Shown one piece after another: positions 50,627 to 59,254 of a stretch of DNA of 64,000 nucleotides. Each line of letters begins with the position of its first letter. Positions within the stretch are counted from its first letter, which is position 1. The notes under the pieces were generated by a model. It ran no database searches. It was not told the origin of the DNA and saw only the letters and a program-made list of their open reading frames with translations. The translations under genes and the position numbers were made by a program. This stretch comes from Myxococcaceae bacterium (GTDB lineage Bacteria; Myxococcota; Myxococcia; Myxococcales; Myxococcaceae): contig JAIBBR010000005.1 in NCBI GenBank assembly GCA_019694575.1, positions 1 to 64,000 of the forward strand. The letters are read 5' to 3'.

Positions 50627-52594
50627 ATGGCGGTTCTCCGTTACGCATTGTTGGCCGCGGCGCTGCTGGCGGCGAGCTGCTCTGATGACCTGCTTCAACC
50701 CAAGAGCACCGACATCGTCAATTTAGACAACCGGCTCACGCTGCGAGGCCGGGTGTGCACTTCGCCGCCCGACCCGGCGGGCTTTCCCGTCAAGGTGGTG
50801 ATGATTGTCGACCAGTCGGGTTCGATGTGCGTGTCAGACCCTCCCGGTTCGCAAGGCACCGCCGGTTTCTGCGAGCAAGTCGGCGCCGTCGTCGCGCCCA
50901 ATGTCTTCGAGCCCGCGCGGGTGCGTGCGCTGAAGCGTTTGGTGGCGCAATTTCAAAACCAGCAGAACCTGCAAGTGGCGCTGGTGCCCTTCGAGACCAA
51001 CATCAAGGGCGACTGGCCAGGCATGAGCAACGGCCGCTTCGCTCCCGCCAGCGCGGTGGTGAACGGGTTGTCGCTCACCCAACGCATCAACAGCTTGCAG
51101 TCTGAATTGGGCAAAGGCACCGACTACCAGGGCGCGCTGTCTTATGCGCACTCGCTGATTTTGGCTGACATCGCCGCCACCGAGCAGTCGAGCCCACAGC
51201 TGTTGCCGCGCACCCGTTACGTGGTGGTGTTTCTCACCGACGGCACGCCGTTTCCCCGTTGCTCGGCCAATGACAACCTCTCGGCGTATGCCGACGCCGA
51301 CCACCCCGAATTGATTTGGGAAGACTCGTCAGGCGCGGGCGGTAGCTCACCCACCGGTTTCTGCAACGGCATCGACCCGATGGACCCTGACGCCATCACC
51401 GGCTACGTGAAAGGCACCGACCGCAACCAGAACTACCAGCTCTTCAATTTGGCGCAGAAAATCATGGAGCTGAAAGAGAAGCACAACATCGGCGACATAC
51501 GCATGCACTCGGTGCTGCTCTTCAACATCGCCGCGGTGCGCGCGTGCGGGCCCATTTGCCAAGACCTTTACGGCACCTACCCCAACACGCCCCCCGCGTC
51601 GTACCCCGACGCCGCCAAGCGCATCGCCGAATTCACGCTGCGGCGCATGGCTGAAATCGGCAACGGCGTGTACCAAGAGTTCAACGACGGCGAAATTCAG
51701 AACCTGGGCTTGGGCGCGCTCGACTATTCGGGCTTGGCCGCGCGCAACGTGATGAAGAACCTGATTGTGAAGTCGATGAGCAGCGCGCCGGGTGACTTAG
51801 ACCGGGTGGTCGACGCCGACGGTGACGGGTTGCCTGATTTGTTCGACAACGATTTTTCGAACAAAACAAACCCATTCTTCGCTGATTCTGACGAAGATGC
51901 CTTCGACGATGGTTTCGAAGTGATGAACTACGACAAAGGCTTTCGTCCGGCGGTGAAAGACACCCGCGGCTGCGACCGCAACTCGCCGCTGACGCCGGGC
52001 TGTTTCTATGACCGCGATACCGACGGAGACGGTTTGACCAACTTCGCCGAAGACTACCTGCACACCAAGAACGTGCTCGTCGACACCGACGGTGACGGCG
52101 TGCCTGACGGCATCGAAACGCGCTACGGCATGGACCCGCTGGTGCCGCAGCCCCCAGGGCTCGACACCGACGGCGACGGCTATTCAGACTTAGACGAAAT
52201 TCGTTTCGACTCGAGCCCCATTCGTCGCGACCGGCCCTTCATCGAGCGCAACGCTTACCAATATGAAACCACTCCCGAGGTGCAGCCCGACGGGCAGACC
52301 GTTTGTTACAACTTCAGCGTCAGCAACCTGCAATTGGTGACGCCGCCCAAACAAGCGGGTCTGCAGCAGGGCTTCAACCTGTTCAAAATTTTCTTCGACG
52401 AAGCGCCCGAGAGCGGCGTGGCCACCGACTACGGCGTGTGGCGCGCGGCGTGTGCGTGGGCGCAATATGACCCACCGGGCGTGCGCATTCCCAGCGGGCC
52501 TGACATCACCTTTACCAACGCTGATTTTAGAGACCCCAGGCAACTGGCCACGCCGGCCGACCTCGACACGCGCTGTCTACGCCCTACGCAATGA
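50627..52594 (+). CDS. CglD-like VWA/TSP3 surface lipoprotein
   Basis: The 655-residue protein has lipobox LAASC (Cys18) and a VWA domain at about 50-385 with an intact MIDAS DQSGS (62-66). A run of TSP3 repeats follows at about 395-535 (DADGDGLPDLFDNDF, DTDGDGVPDGIETRYGMDPL), then a C-terminal domain (about 540-655, CYNFSVSNLQLVTPP to ITFTNADF) shared with two neighbours. It closely recalls the gliding-motility lipoprotein CglD of Myxococcus, and VWA adhesins such as CglB bind the substratum there. ATG 50627 has GGAGGT just upstream. The stop overlaps the next start (ATGA). Confidence 0.8.
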   Translation: MAVLRYALLAAALLAASCSDDLLQPKSTDIVNLDNRLTLRGRVCTSPPDPAGFPVKVVMIVDQSGSMCVSDPPGSQGTAGFCEQVGAVVAPNVFEPARVRALKRLVAQFQNQQNLQVALVPFETNIKGDWPGMSNGRFAPASAVVNGLSLTQRINSLQSELGKGTDYQGALSYAHSLILADIAATEQSSPQLLPRTRYVVVFLTDGTPFPRCSANDNLSAYADADHPELIWEDSSGAGGSSPTGFCNGIDPMDPDAITGYVKGTDRNQNYQLFNLAQKIMELKEKHNIGDIRMHSVLLFNIAAVRACGPICQDLYGTYPNTPPASYPDAAKRIAEFTLRRMAEIGNGVYQEFNDGEIQNLGLGALDYSGLAARNVMKNLIVKSMSSAPGDLDRVVDADGDGLPDLFDNDFSNKTNPFFADSDEDAFDDGFEVMNYDKGFRPAVKDTRGCDRNSPLTPGCFYDRDTDGDGLTNFAEDYLHTKNVLVDTDGDGVPDGIETRYGMDPLVPQPPGLDTDGDGYSDLDEIRFDSSPIRRDRPFIERNAYQYETTPEVQPDGQTVCYNFSVSNLQLVTPPKQAGLQQGFNLFKIFFDEAPESGVATDYGVWRAACAWAQYDPPGVRIPSGPDITFTNADFRDPRQLATPADLDTRCLRPTQ

Positions 52595-54396
52595 TGAAAA
52601 AAACAACTGGGTGGGCCGCAAGGGGGCTGTGGGTGACCATCGCTCTTGGCGCGTGCACCAACATTTATTTGAAAGACGAGCGGCGGCTCGACAAGCTGCC
52701 GTCTGACCGCGCGGTCAGTATCGAAGGCGAATTTTGCACGCCCAGCCCCAATGAAGTGGTGCGGCCGATCAAAATTCTGCTCGCGATGGACGCTTCGCAA
52801 TCGATGAACGTCAATGACCCCGACGGCACCCGCGCCACGGCGATGATTGATTTGTTCAACAACTTGCCCAATGACCCTGAAATTTACGTCGCGGTGATGG
52901 TCTTCGCGGGTTCGACGACGGGGTGGCTCACCAAGAGCGGGTTGCCACGGTTCGATCAATTGGTGACGTTGACCCAGAGCGACCGCAACAACCTTGCCGG
53001 AGCGCTGCTCAACTTCGTCAACCCCGCACCGATGACCAGCCCCAACCGCGACTCCACCGACTTCGTGAAGCCCCTCGAAGACATCTACGCGATGATTTCA
53101 GACGACATTTCGAGCGCCCGGGTGGGGCGTGACGGCGGCATCAACGAAACACGTGCCCGCTATTCAGTCATTTTCTTGTCTGACGGTCACCCCACCAACA
53201 ACCAAGACCGCGAATTGCTGTGCGACCCGTCGAACGCGGTGGAACGCCTGCACAGCTTGGCCGACCAAGCCGACGACGTGCGGCTCAACACGGTGCACGT
53301 GGCGCTGCCCCGTCAGCCGATACCCAACTTGTGCGACGTCATGGCGCTGCCGCCGGCGGGTGTCCAGTCATGCGGCATTCCCGATATTCCGCCCGGGCCG
53401 TGCCCGCTGTTGCTCATCAACGCCGACGCGATGCGTTTGTCTGAAATGGCGCGGCTGGGGGGCGGCGATTTTCGCGACTTTCGCAACAACGAGCCGGTGA
53501 ACTTTTTGAACTTCGCCTTCGGCAACACCCGCCGCACATTCAACGTGCAGGTGTTGGTGGCGAACAATTTCTCAGCGCCCCCGGGCTCGCCGTTAGACCA
53601 GGCCGACACTGACGGAGACGGTTTGCTCGACGCCGACGAAATCACCGAAGGCACCGACCTGTGGGACCGCGACACCGACAAAGACGGGTTTTCAGACGGC
53701 GTCGAGGTGTTTTTTCGTGGCCAAGGCAACATGTTGAACCCGCGCAACGTCGGCCTGCCCGACGGTGGTGGTTATGACCCGGGTTGCCCTCCGTCGTTGC
53801 GTGGCGTCGATTCTGACTGCGACGGGCTGACCGACTGTGACGAGCAATTGGTGGGCACCAACCCCAACCGCACCGATAGCGACAACGACGGCGTGCCCGA
53901 CGCGTTTGAATGGCAAATGGGCACCCAGCCCGCGGGCAATGACTTGGCGCAAGACCCCGACAACGATTCAATCACCAACTACGACGAAGTGTTGATGCAC
54001 ATGGACCCCGTGACCGTCGACTCGTCGAAGCTGACGCAGGCGGGCTACCGTTACTCGATGGAGCGCAACGGCCGCATCGACGACGAGGGTCGCCAATGCT
54101 TCACCTTTCGCATCGACAACGTGCTCTTGGCGCCGACTGAAGCCGACACGCGTGACGCCGGCAACCCCGACGGAGGCGCGCCGCTGTACCGCCGCGGTGC
54201 GGGTTACAACGACATCGTGGTCTCGGTCTCGATGGTGCCGAGCGATGACCCCAACGGCCGGTCTATCGTGAAGACGTACAGAAACAACAGCAGCCGGTAC
54301 CCGGTGGGAGGCATCAAGTCTCCCGTCGATGGAGTGATTCACGTCGCCAATGAAGACTTCGTAGACAAGTGCGGAGCTCGGGTGACGACGCCGTAA
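52591..54396 (+). CDS. VWA/TSP3 surface lipoprotein (CglD-like paralogue)
   Basis: The 601-residue protein has lipobox IALGAC (Cys22), a VWA domain with intact MIDAS DASQS (67-71), and TSP3 repeats at about 335-470 (DTDGDGLLDADEITEGTDL). Its C-terminal domain ending in IHVANEDFVDKC matches those at 45104 and 50627. It is translationally coupled to the preceding paralogue, suggesting the two are made together and perhaps work as a pair. Calcium binding by the TSP3 part and metal-dependent adhesion by the VWA part are inferred from the families. Confidence 0.8.
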   Translation: MMKKTTGWAARGLWVTIALGACTNIYLKDERRLDKLPSDRAVSIEGEFCTPSPNEVVRPIKILLAMDASQSMNVNDPDGTRATAMIDLFNNLPNDPEIYVAVMVFAGSTTGWLTKSGLPRFDQLVTLTQSDRNNLAGALLNFVNPAPMTSPNRDSTDFVKPLEDIYAMISDDISSARVGRDGGINETRARYSVIFLSDGHPTNNQDRELLCDPSNAVERLHSLADQADDVRLNTVHVALPRQPIPNLCDVMALPPAGVQSCGIPDIPPGPCPLLLINADAMRLSEMARLGGGDFRDFRNNEPVNFLNFAFGNTRRTFNVQVLVANNFSAPPGSPLDQADTDGDGLLDADEITEGTDLWDRDTDKDGFSDGVEVFFRGQGNMLNPRNVGLPDGGGYDPGCPPSLRGVDSDCDGLTDCDEQLVGTNPNRTDSDNDGVPDAFEWQMGTQPAGNDLAQDPDNDSITNYDEVLMHMDPVTVDSSKLTQAGYRYSMERNGRIDDEGRQCFTFRIDNVLLAPTEADTRDAGNPDGGAPLYRRGAGYNDIVVSVSMVPSDDPNGRSIVKTYRNNSSRYPVGGIKSPVDGVIHVANEDFVDKCGARVTTP

Positions 54397-54421
54397 ACGC
54401 ATCACGACGCACGAGAAAGTG

Positions 54422-56641
54422 ATGACCATGACGCTTCTTCGATGGGTAACAACCTGCGCCGCGCTTTTCGTTTTTTGGGCCGCTTGCTCGGCCCCTCCGC
54501 CCTGCGATTCGTCGGTTGACGAGTGCGACGGCGGCACCGTCAACATCACCGACGTGTGCAACTCGCGGCAAGAAGCGCTGACCGACCCTCAGTGCAAATT
54601 GACGCTGGGCATGGAGCGCCAGGCGTACATCAGTTACGCCACCGACGGCGGAGACCAAGACTGGTATTCCATCGACATTCCTTCGACTGTCACCGGCGGC
54701 AGCTTGTTGCACGTCACCGGCGGCTACGGCGGCATTCAAAGCACCGCGGTGAATTTCGCCATCAACGTGCTCAAAGAAGACGGCACCATGAGCTTGGTTC
54801 GCGAGTCTGACCGGCATGGCCAGGCCGCTCCGAAAATGGTCGACATCATTTTGCCCTACGGCCTGCCGAGCACCAAGCTGGTGATTCAGGTGGCCGATGA
54901 CCCGGTGACGCAATTTCCCAACTTAGACGTACGCAGCCCGTACTTGCTGCGCGCCGACGTGATGCCCAACCCCGACCCCAACGAGCCGAACGACATGACG
55001 CCGACCGACATTCCCCTCGTGGCGATGGGCGCCGAGCAGCAGGGGCAAATCATGGGCGCCGCGCTCGCCACCGACAATGACGTCGACAAGTACACCTTCA
55101 TGGGCCAAGGCCCGGCCGCGGGTCGCAACCGCATTATTTACCTGCACATCACCGAGCCTGCTCCGGCGAGCGTGAAACGGCCTGGGTATAAAATGTCGTA
55201 CGTGTTGGCTGACCCGGCGGGCAAACCGGTTGCCGAAGGGGTGATGGACAACGAATTTTTGCCCATCGACTTGGCCACCGCGCGCTTGTCGACTGCTGGC
55301 CAGTACACGCTCACCGTGCAGGGTTACAAAACGCCCAACAACCCCAACGCCATCATTCCCGGTGATGTCGACCTCAAATACAACGTCGAGATTCGCATCA
55401 TCGACGATTTAGACATGACCGAGCCGAACGACACGCCGGGGCAGCGGCTGGTGAACATGTCGCTCAACAGCTCGCAGAGCCTCACCGGTAAAATTTCGTA
55501 CGTGCCCGACCCTGACTGGTTGGCGGTGACGTTGCCAGCCAACAGCAACCCCAGCGTGTTGACGTACCGTTTGCGGGTGGCGGCAGCAGGCGGGCGCTTC
55601 ACCGCACTGCCCGGCCCGGTTGACAGGCAAGTGCGCATCACCACCAACGTCACCACCGGCGCCACCTTGCAAGACAAACAGCTCGCTTGCCGCACCGACA
55701 ATGCGGTGTGCCCCAAGGCGTATTTGGGCAGCGACAATGCCAAGGCGTTGGTTGAAAGCATCTGCAACACGATGACACCGCAGTGCTTGTGGTCAGAACG
55801 TGACGAGCATTTTCGCCACCCCAATTTAAATAACTTCGTGGGCTCGGTTTATGTGCCTCCGCACGCTGGCAATTATGTGCTCAACGTGGCGGTGCAAGAC
55901 GACGGCAACAACTACGCTGACGATCGCGACTGGACGTTGGAGCTGACGTGGTCGTCTGACGCGGACGAGACGATGCGTGCTGGTTTGCCCAACCAAACGC
56001 AGACCACCTCGTTGAGCGCGGGCTCGGCGCCGAACCCTCCCGCGTCAGGTGAAGTGTCGGGCGAGCTGACGTTTGGTTATGGCCGTACGCTGACCTTCGA
56101 CGTCAACCAAGGCGAAGGCTTGCGCGGTGTCGACGACTACGACGCGGTGCTTGATTCTGACCGGTTTCAGTTCAACGTCGGCGGCTCGGGAGACCAGACC
56201 TGGACCTTGCAGTGGGAAATCGAGCATCAGCCTGACGCAGGCACTATTCCCGGTGATATCGCCATCGACTTGGAATTCTGCAGCACACCCACCACCTGTG
56301 ACATTCAACGCTCGTTGGCGTACCAAGATGGCCGCATTCAGCCTTGGTATGGCCAGTCGCTCACCGACCGCGCTGTCATTTGGGACCGGCAAGAGACCGC
56401 GAGCTCGAGCATTGTCACCGCGCAGCCAGCAGGGTGTTTTTGTTTTGATCCACGGGTGTCGTCTATCGGCCACTTTTTTGGCAGCGTCACCGCGGTTGAC
56501 CGGGTGAGCAATGCACCCATTCGTTACAAGGTGCGCTCAGGTACAGCGAGTTACCCGCAGAGCTTCACCGCTGACGGCGGCTCGGTGTCATGCCCCGGAG
56601 GAACGGGGGCTGACGGCGGAGTGTGTGGGCTGACGAAATAG
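54422..56641 (+). CDS. Surface lipoprotein with pre-peptidase-like (PPC) domains (MtsF-like)
   Basis: The roughly 739-residue protein has lipobox FWAAC (Cys20). It contains at least two units of the pre-peptidase C-terminal type, with the EPNDT signature: NEPNDMTPTDIPL near 190 and TEPNDTPGQRL near 340. A first related unit lies near 60 (GGDQDWYSIDIPS). The C-terminal 200 residues hold Cys pairs (FCSTPTTCD, CFCFDP). These beta-sandwich domains mediate binding. The gene ends the plus-strand adhesin run, about 25 bases after the VWA paralogue. It may correspond to the myxobacterial protein annotated MtsF; my recall is weak. Confidence 0.7.
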   Translation: MTMTLLRWVTTCAALFVFWAACSAPPPCDSSVDECDGGTVNITDVCNSRQEALTDPQCKLTLGMERQAYISYATDGGDQDWYSIDIPSTVTGGSLLHVTGGYGGIQSTAVNFAINVLKEDGTMSLVRESDRHGQAAPKMVDIILPYGLPSTKLVIQVADDPVTQFPNLDVRSPYLLRADVMPNPDPNEPNDMTPTDIPLVAMGAEQQGQIMGAALATDNDVDKYTFMGQGPAAGRNRIIYLHITEPAPASVKRPGYKMSYVLADPAGKPVAEGVMDNEFLPIDLATARLSTAGQYTLTVQGYKTPNNPNAIIPGDVDLKYNVEIRIIDDLDMTEPNDTPGQRLVNMSLNSSQSLTGKISYVPDPDWLAVTLPANSNPSVLTYRLRVAAAGGRFTALPGPVDRQVRITTNVTTGATLQDKQLACRTDNAVCPKAYLGSDNAKALVESICNTMTPQCLWSERDEHFRHPNLNNFVGSVYVPPHAGNYVLNVAVQDDGNNYADDRDWTLELTWSSDADETMRAGLPNQTQTTSLSAGSAPNPPASGEVSGELTFGYGRTLTFDVNQGEGLRGVDDYDAVLDSDRFQFNVGGSGDQTWTLQWEIEHQPDAGTIPGDIAIDLEFCSTPTTCDIQRSLAYQDGRIQPWYGQSLTDRAVIWDRQETASSSIVTAQPAGCFCFDPRVSSIGHFFGSVTAVDRVSNAPIRYKVRSGTASYPQSFTADGGSVSCPGGTGADGGVCGLTK

Positions 56642-56724
56642 GTGAAGGCACCGGACTTTCCGTTCACCGCACGCGGGTTGTTTATCCTGAAGCAATCAAC
56701 GGAAACACGGAAAGTCCGGCACCT
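56642..56724. repeat. Long inverted repeat between convergent genes
   Basis: CCGGACTTTCCGT (56651-56663) is the exact reverse complement of ACGGAAAGTCCGG (56707-56719). Flanking GGTG and CACC add further pairing with a bulge. The loop is 43 bases. It starts at the stop codon of the PPC-type lipoprotein gene. It might act as a bidirectional terminator, or be a small mobile or REP-like element with terminal inverted repeats. Confidence 0.5.
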
Positions 56725-56727
56725 ACC

Positions 56728-57249
56728 TCACATCGCGCTGCACATGCCCGCATCAGGCGGGAACGGCGGGCACATCTCGCCGGCATCGGCGGTGGCGGCG
56801 CGGCACCCGCGACCCGAAATCTCAATCACCTTTTCGGGCGCATTCTCTGCGTTCGACTTAATCGTCAGCTTGGTATTGCCGTAGAACTTGTACTGCGTCG
56901 GAGCGAAGAAGAGCTGCACGAAGGCCTGGCGATCTTCTTTCTTGGTGCCGGTCAGCATCGTCTTGGTCGGGCCGGTCATGGTGAACGCCGGGTCCCCTGT
57001 GAGTGTTACCTCGCTGATGTTCAACCCTTCGATGCCATTGTTCCAAATCATGAAAGTCTGGGGCACCGACGTGCCAATGTAGGTACCGCTGCAGAACTCT
57101 TGATTGAAACCAATTGAGTCGCGCTCGGTGCATAGACGGGGCTTGTCACCTAGCGGCCCATCGGGGTCACACGGTCCCGTCGAAGTCTTTCCACAAGAAG
57201 CAAAAGCGACGAAGATAAGGGTTCCGACAATGGGAAACGAACGCTTCAT
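56728..57249 (-). CDS. Lipoprotein with Ig-like (ASPM/SPD-2/Hydin-type) domain
   Basis: The roughly 173-residue protein has lipobox FASC (Cys19) and one beta-sandwich domain at about 50-150 of the ASPM/SPD-2/Hydin or 'choice-of-anchor' kind: SVPQTFMIWNNGIEGLNISE then AFVQLFFAPTQYKFYGN. A short Cys-containing tail ends it. ATG 57249 has GAGGG five bases upstream; the longer frame to 57384 is rejected. Its start is only 22 bases from that of the divergent lipoprotein gene. Confidence 0.75.
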   Translation of the reverse strand: MKRSFPIVGTLIFVAFASCGKTSTGPCDPDGPLGDKPRLCTERDSIGFNQEFCSGTYIGTSVPQTFMIWNNGIEGLNISEVTLTGDPAFTMTGPTKTMLTGTKKEDRQAFVQLFFAPTQYKFYGNTKLTIKSNAENAPEKVIEISGRGCRAATADAGEMCPPFPPDAGMCSAM

Positions 57250-57271
57250 GAAAGCCCTCGCGATAGGTGGA

Positions 57272-57763
57272 ATGAGACGCTTTTTAGCCCATTGTTTGGC
57301 CCTCGTCGTGTTTCTGGTTGGCTTTGGTTGCTCAGGAGCCCGCGAGGAGTTTTTAGGCGCCCGGGTTGAAGACCGCTGCAACACCGAATGGCCGGTGTGT
57401 GACCGTATCGTCGGTTGTCTGCTTGGCGACCGCAGCTATTTCGAGGGGCGTTTTCCCGGCAGTGGGCGTTTCGCGGTGCAGGTCTTCGAGCCTTCGACGG
57501 TGACGGTGTCGTTCTTCTTAGAGAACGTCACTGCGGCCGGCGAAGAGACGGTGATCAACTTTCACGAAGACCGTTGCCGCTCACGCATTCGTGAATCGCT
57601 CACCGGCAAGGCGCTGCTCGCTGAATCTGAAAAGACTGGCATCGTGAAGCGCTCGGCAGACTTGTCAGGCATTGGCGACCACCTCATCGAGTACGAGTCA
57701 GACTCGCGCGCGACATACATGGTGAAAGTCGACGTGGTGCCGACGCGGCTCAAAGAGCAGTAG
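57272..57763 (+). CDS. Hypothetical lipoprotein, beta-rich
   Basis: The 163-residue protein has lipobox LVGFGC (Cys20). Its mature part has strands like a PPC-type domain (GRFAVQVFEPSTVTVSFFLE, TYMVKVDVVPTRL) and three or four cysteines. No family is certain. ATG 57272 follows AGGTGGA; an ATG at 57248 would overlap the opposite gene's start. It may be co-regulated with its divergent neighbour. Confidence 0.7.
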   Translation: MRRFLAHCLALVVFLVGFGCSGAREEFLGARVEDRCNTEWPVCDRIVGCLLGDRSYFEGRFPGSGRFAVQVFEPSTVTVSFFLENVTAAGEETVINFHEDRCRSRIRESLTGKALLAESEKTGIVKRSADLSGIGDHLIEYESDSRATYMVKVDVVPTRLKEQ

Positions 57764-57918
57764 CTGGGGCCCGCGCACTGCTGCTTACATGGAGCAGCGC
57801 AGCTCCACTGGTCAATTCTTCAATCAAATGAATGTCTTGTTTGAGGGGTAGGGTCCCCACAGTTATCCCCTTTGTGTCGTATTGTGGGAGCGCTCAGCAC
57901 TTCCATATCGTTTCACCC

Positions 57919-59208
57919 ATGAGCTTCTTTTCGGGTTTATTGGGTTCGGTCGGTTCGTCGCTGGTTAACTCTGCGCTTGGGTCGCTGACTTCGTCGCTCT
58001 TTGACGCGGGCTCGTCGCTGTTCAGCTCTATCGGCTCGGGCATCAGCGGCTTGTTCAGCGACAAAGGGGGCTCGGTTGATCACAACTCGCTGTTCCCCGA
58101 CGTTTTTGAAAGTAAAGACTCGGTGGTGCCGTCGCTGTCGGTCGCGTCTCCCAGCGTCGATGTGCATGGCGCAGGTGACGCTTCTTTTAACGCCACTGAC
58201 CGGTTCGCCTCTTCGTTTGATTTCAACAATGACGCTGCGCCGGTGAAGATTTCCAGCGCGCTCGATTCATTGCCTTCTATTTCTTCTGATGCGCCTTCGG
58301 TGCAATTGCGTCAGCCGGTCACCGACAGCTCGCAGTTCGATCGGTTGTTCCCCTCGGCCTACGATGACCTTCGCCCCAAGCAAGCCGAGCTCGAGCTGAA
58401 GCAGACCCCAGGCTTCATGAGCCCGGAAGAGCTCTTGCGTGCTTCGCAGGCTGACAGTTTCAGCACCACTCGGCCCGATGACCTGCGTCGTTTCGGTACC
58501 GACAATTTTCTCAGTGACGACGAGAGACGAGCGGCCTTGTATGGTGGCATACGAATGCCGGGCGCCAACGACGCGTGGCGTGACAGAACCGTCGACACGG
58601 TCAATGGCGAAGCGGTGGTGCGAAAGTCTCCTTCGGAAAACGCATTCGATTTAGCGACGATGGCCGTGCCTTTTGGGCTTGGCCGCGCGGGAAAAGCGGC
58701 TGTTACCGCTGAAGCTGTGACGGCCGACTTTGGTGCGATTCGCGCCGCCGCGCAAAGTATCCGCGGTGACGAAGCACTCTTTGAGCGCATGATTGCGTCA
58801 GCCGCGGAAAGCGGAGGAAAAGCTCCTGCTCACAGTGGGCTCGCCTTCACTACCGTTCCCGATTCAGCCCTCGAGAGCATCATGAAGAACAACCTCGTCG
58901 CTGGGCGTGCGCTGGGCCGCGAAGCGGGGGAAAATGCGAACTCCATATGGTTCAGCAGGGGTAACCCCTTCTATGGAGAAGGGACCACACTGGTGATTCC
59001 GGTAGAGCGGCTCATGGAACTGGGTGGCGTAGAGTCGTATGGTGTAGCGGGCCAAAGTGGCGTGATGAGAGTTCCCTTCGAAGCGCTCCCAGGCGGAATT
59101 CCATTTTCGGAGTTTGCGGTGGTTGAGTCGATCGGCAAGGGCTATGTGCAGGAACTGTGGCGCCCCTCGACCTGGAAAGGCGGCATAGGGCCGCTTCTCC
59201 CGCGTTAA
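57919..59208 (+). CDS. Possible secreted effector/toxin-like protein (two-part)
   Basis: The protein of about 429 residues has an unusual N-terminus: roughly 50 residues of Gly/Ser/Leu/Phe (MSFFSGLLGSVGSSLVNSAL ...) with no charge, like a membrane-inserting or phage-tail-associated segment. A Ser/Asp-rich middle (50-220) and a helical part (270-300) follow. A C-terminal globular domain (about 310-425) contains GLAFTTVPDSALESIMKNNL and NSIWFSRGNPFYGEGTTLVI. That pattern recalls ADP-ribosyltransferase-like toxin tips, but I see no certain catalytic triad. No immunity gene is adjacent. Codon use is slightly richer in TCT/TCG than neighbours. Function is a guess. Confidence 0.6.
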   Translation: MSFFSGLLGSVGSSLVNSALGSLTSSLFDAGSSLFSSIGSGISGLFSDKGGSVDHNSLFPDVFESKDSVVPSLSVASPSVDVHGAGDASFNATDRFASSFDFNNDAAPVKISSALDSLPSISSDAPSVQLRQPVTDSSQFDRLFPSAYDDLRPKQAELELKQTPGFMSPEELLRASQADSFSTTRPDDLRRFGTDNFLSDDERRAALYGGIRMPGANDAWRDRTVDTVNGEAVVRKSPSENAFDLATMAVPFGLGRAGKAAVTAEAVTADFGAIRAAAQSIRGDEALFERMIASAAESGGKAPAHSGLAFTTVPDSALESIMKNNLVAGRALGREAGENANSIWFSRGNPFYGEGTTLVIPVERLMELGGVESYGVAGQSGVMRVPFEALPGGIPFSEFAVVESIGKGYVQELWRPSTWKGGIGPLLPR

Positions 59209-59254
59209 ACCGCAGCGTTAGGTTCAGTGCCGATAGCTTGCGGGAGGTAAAGAT

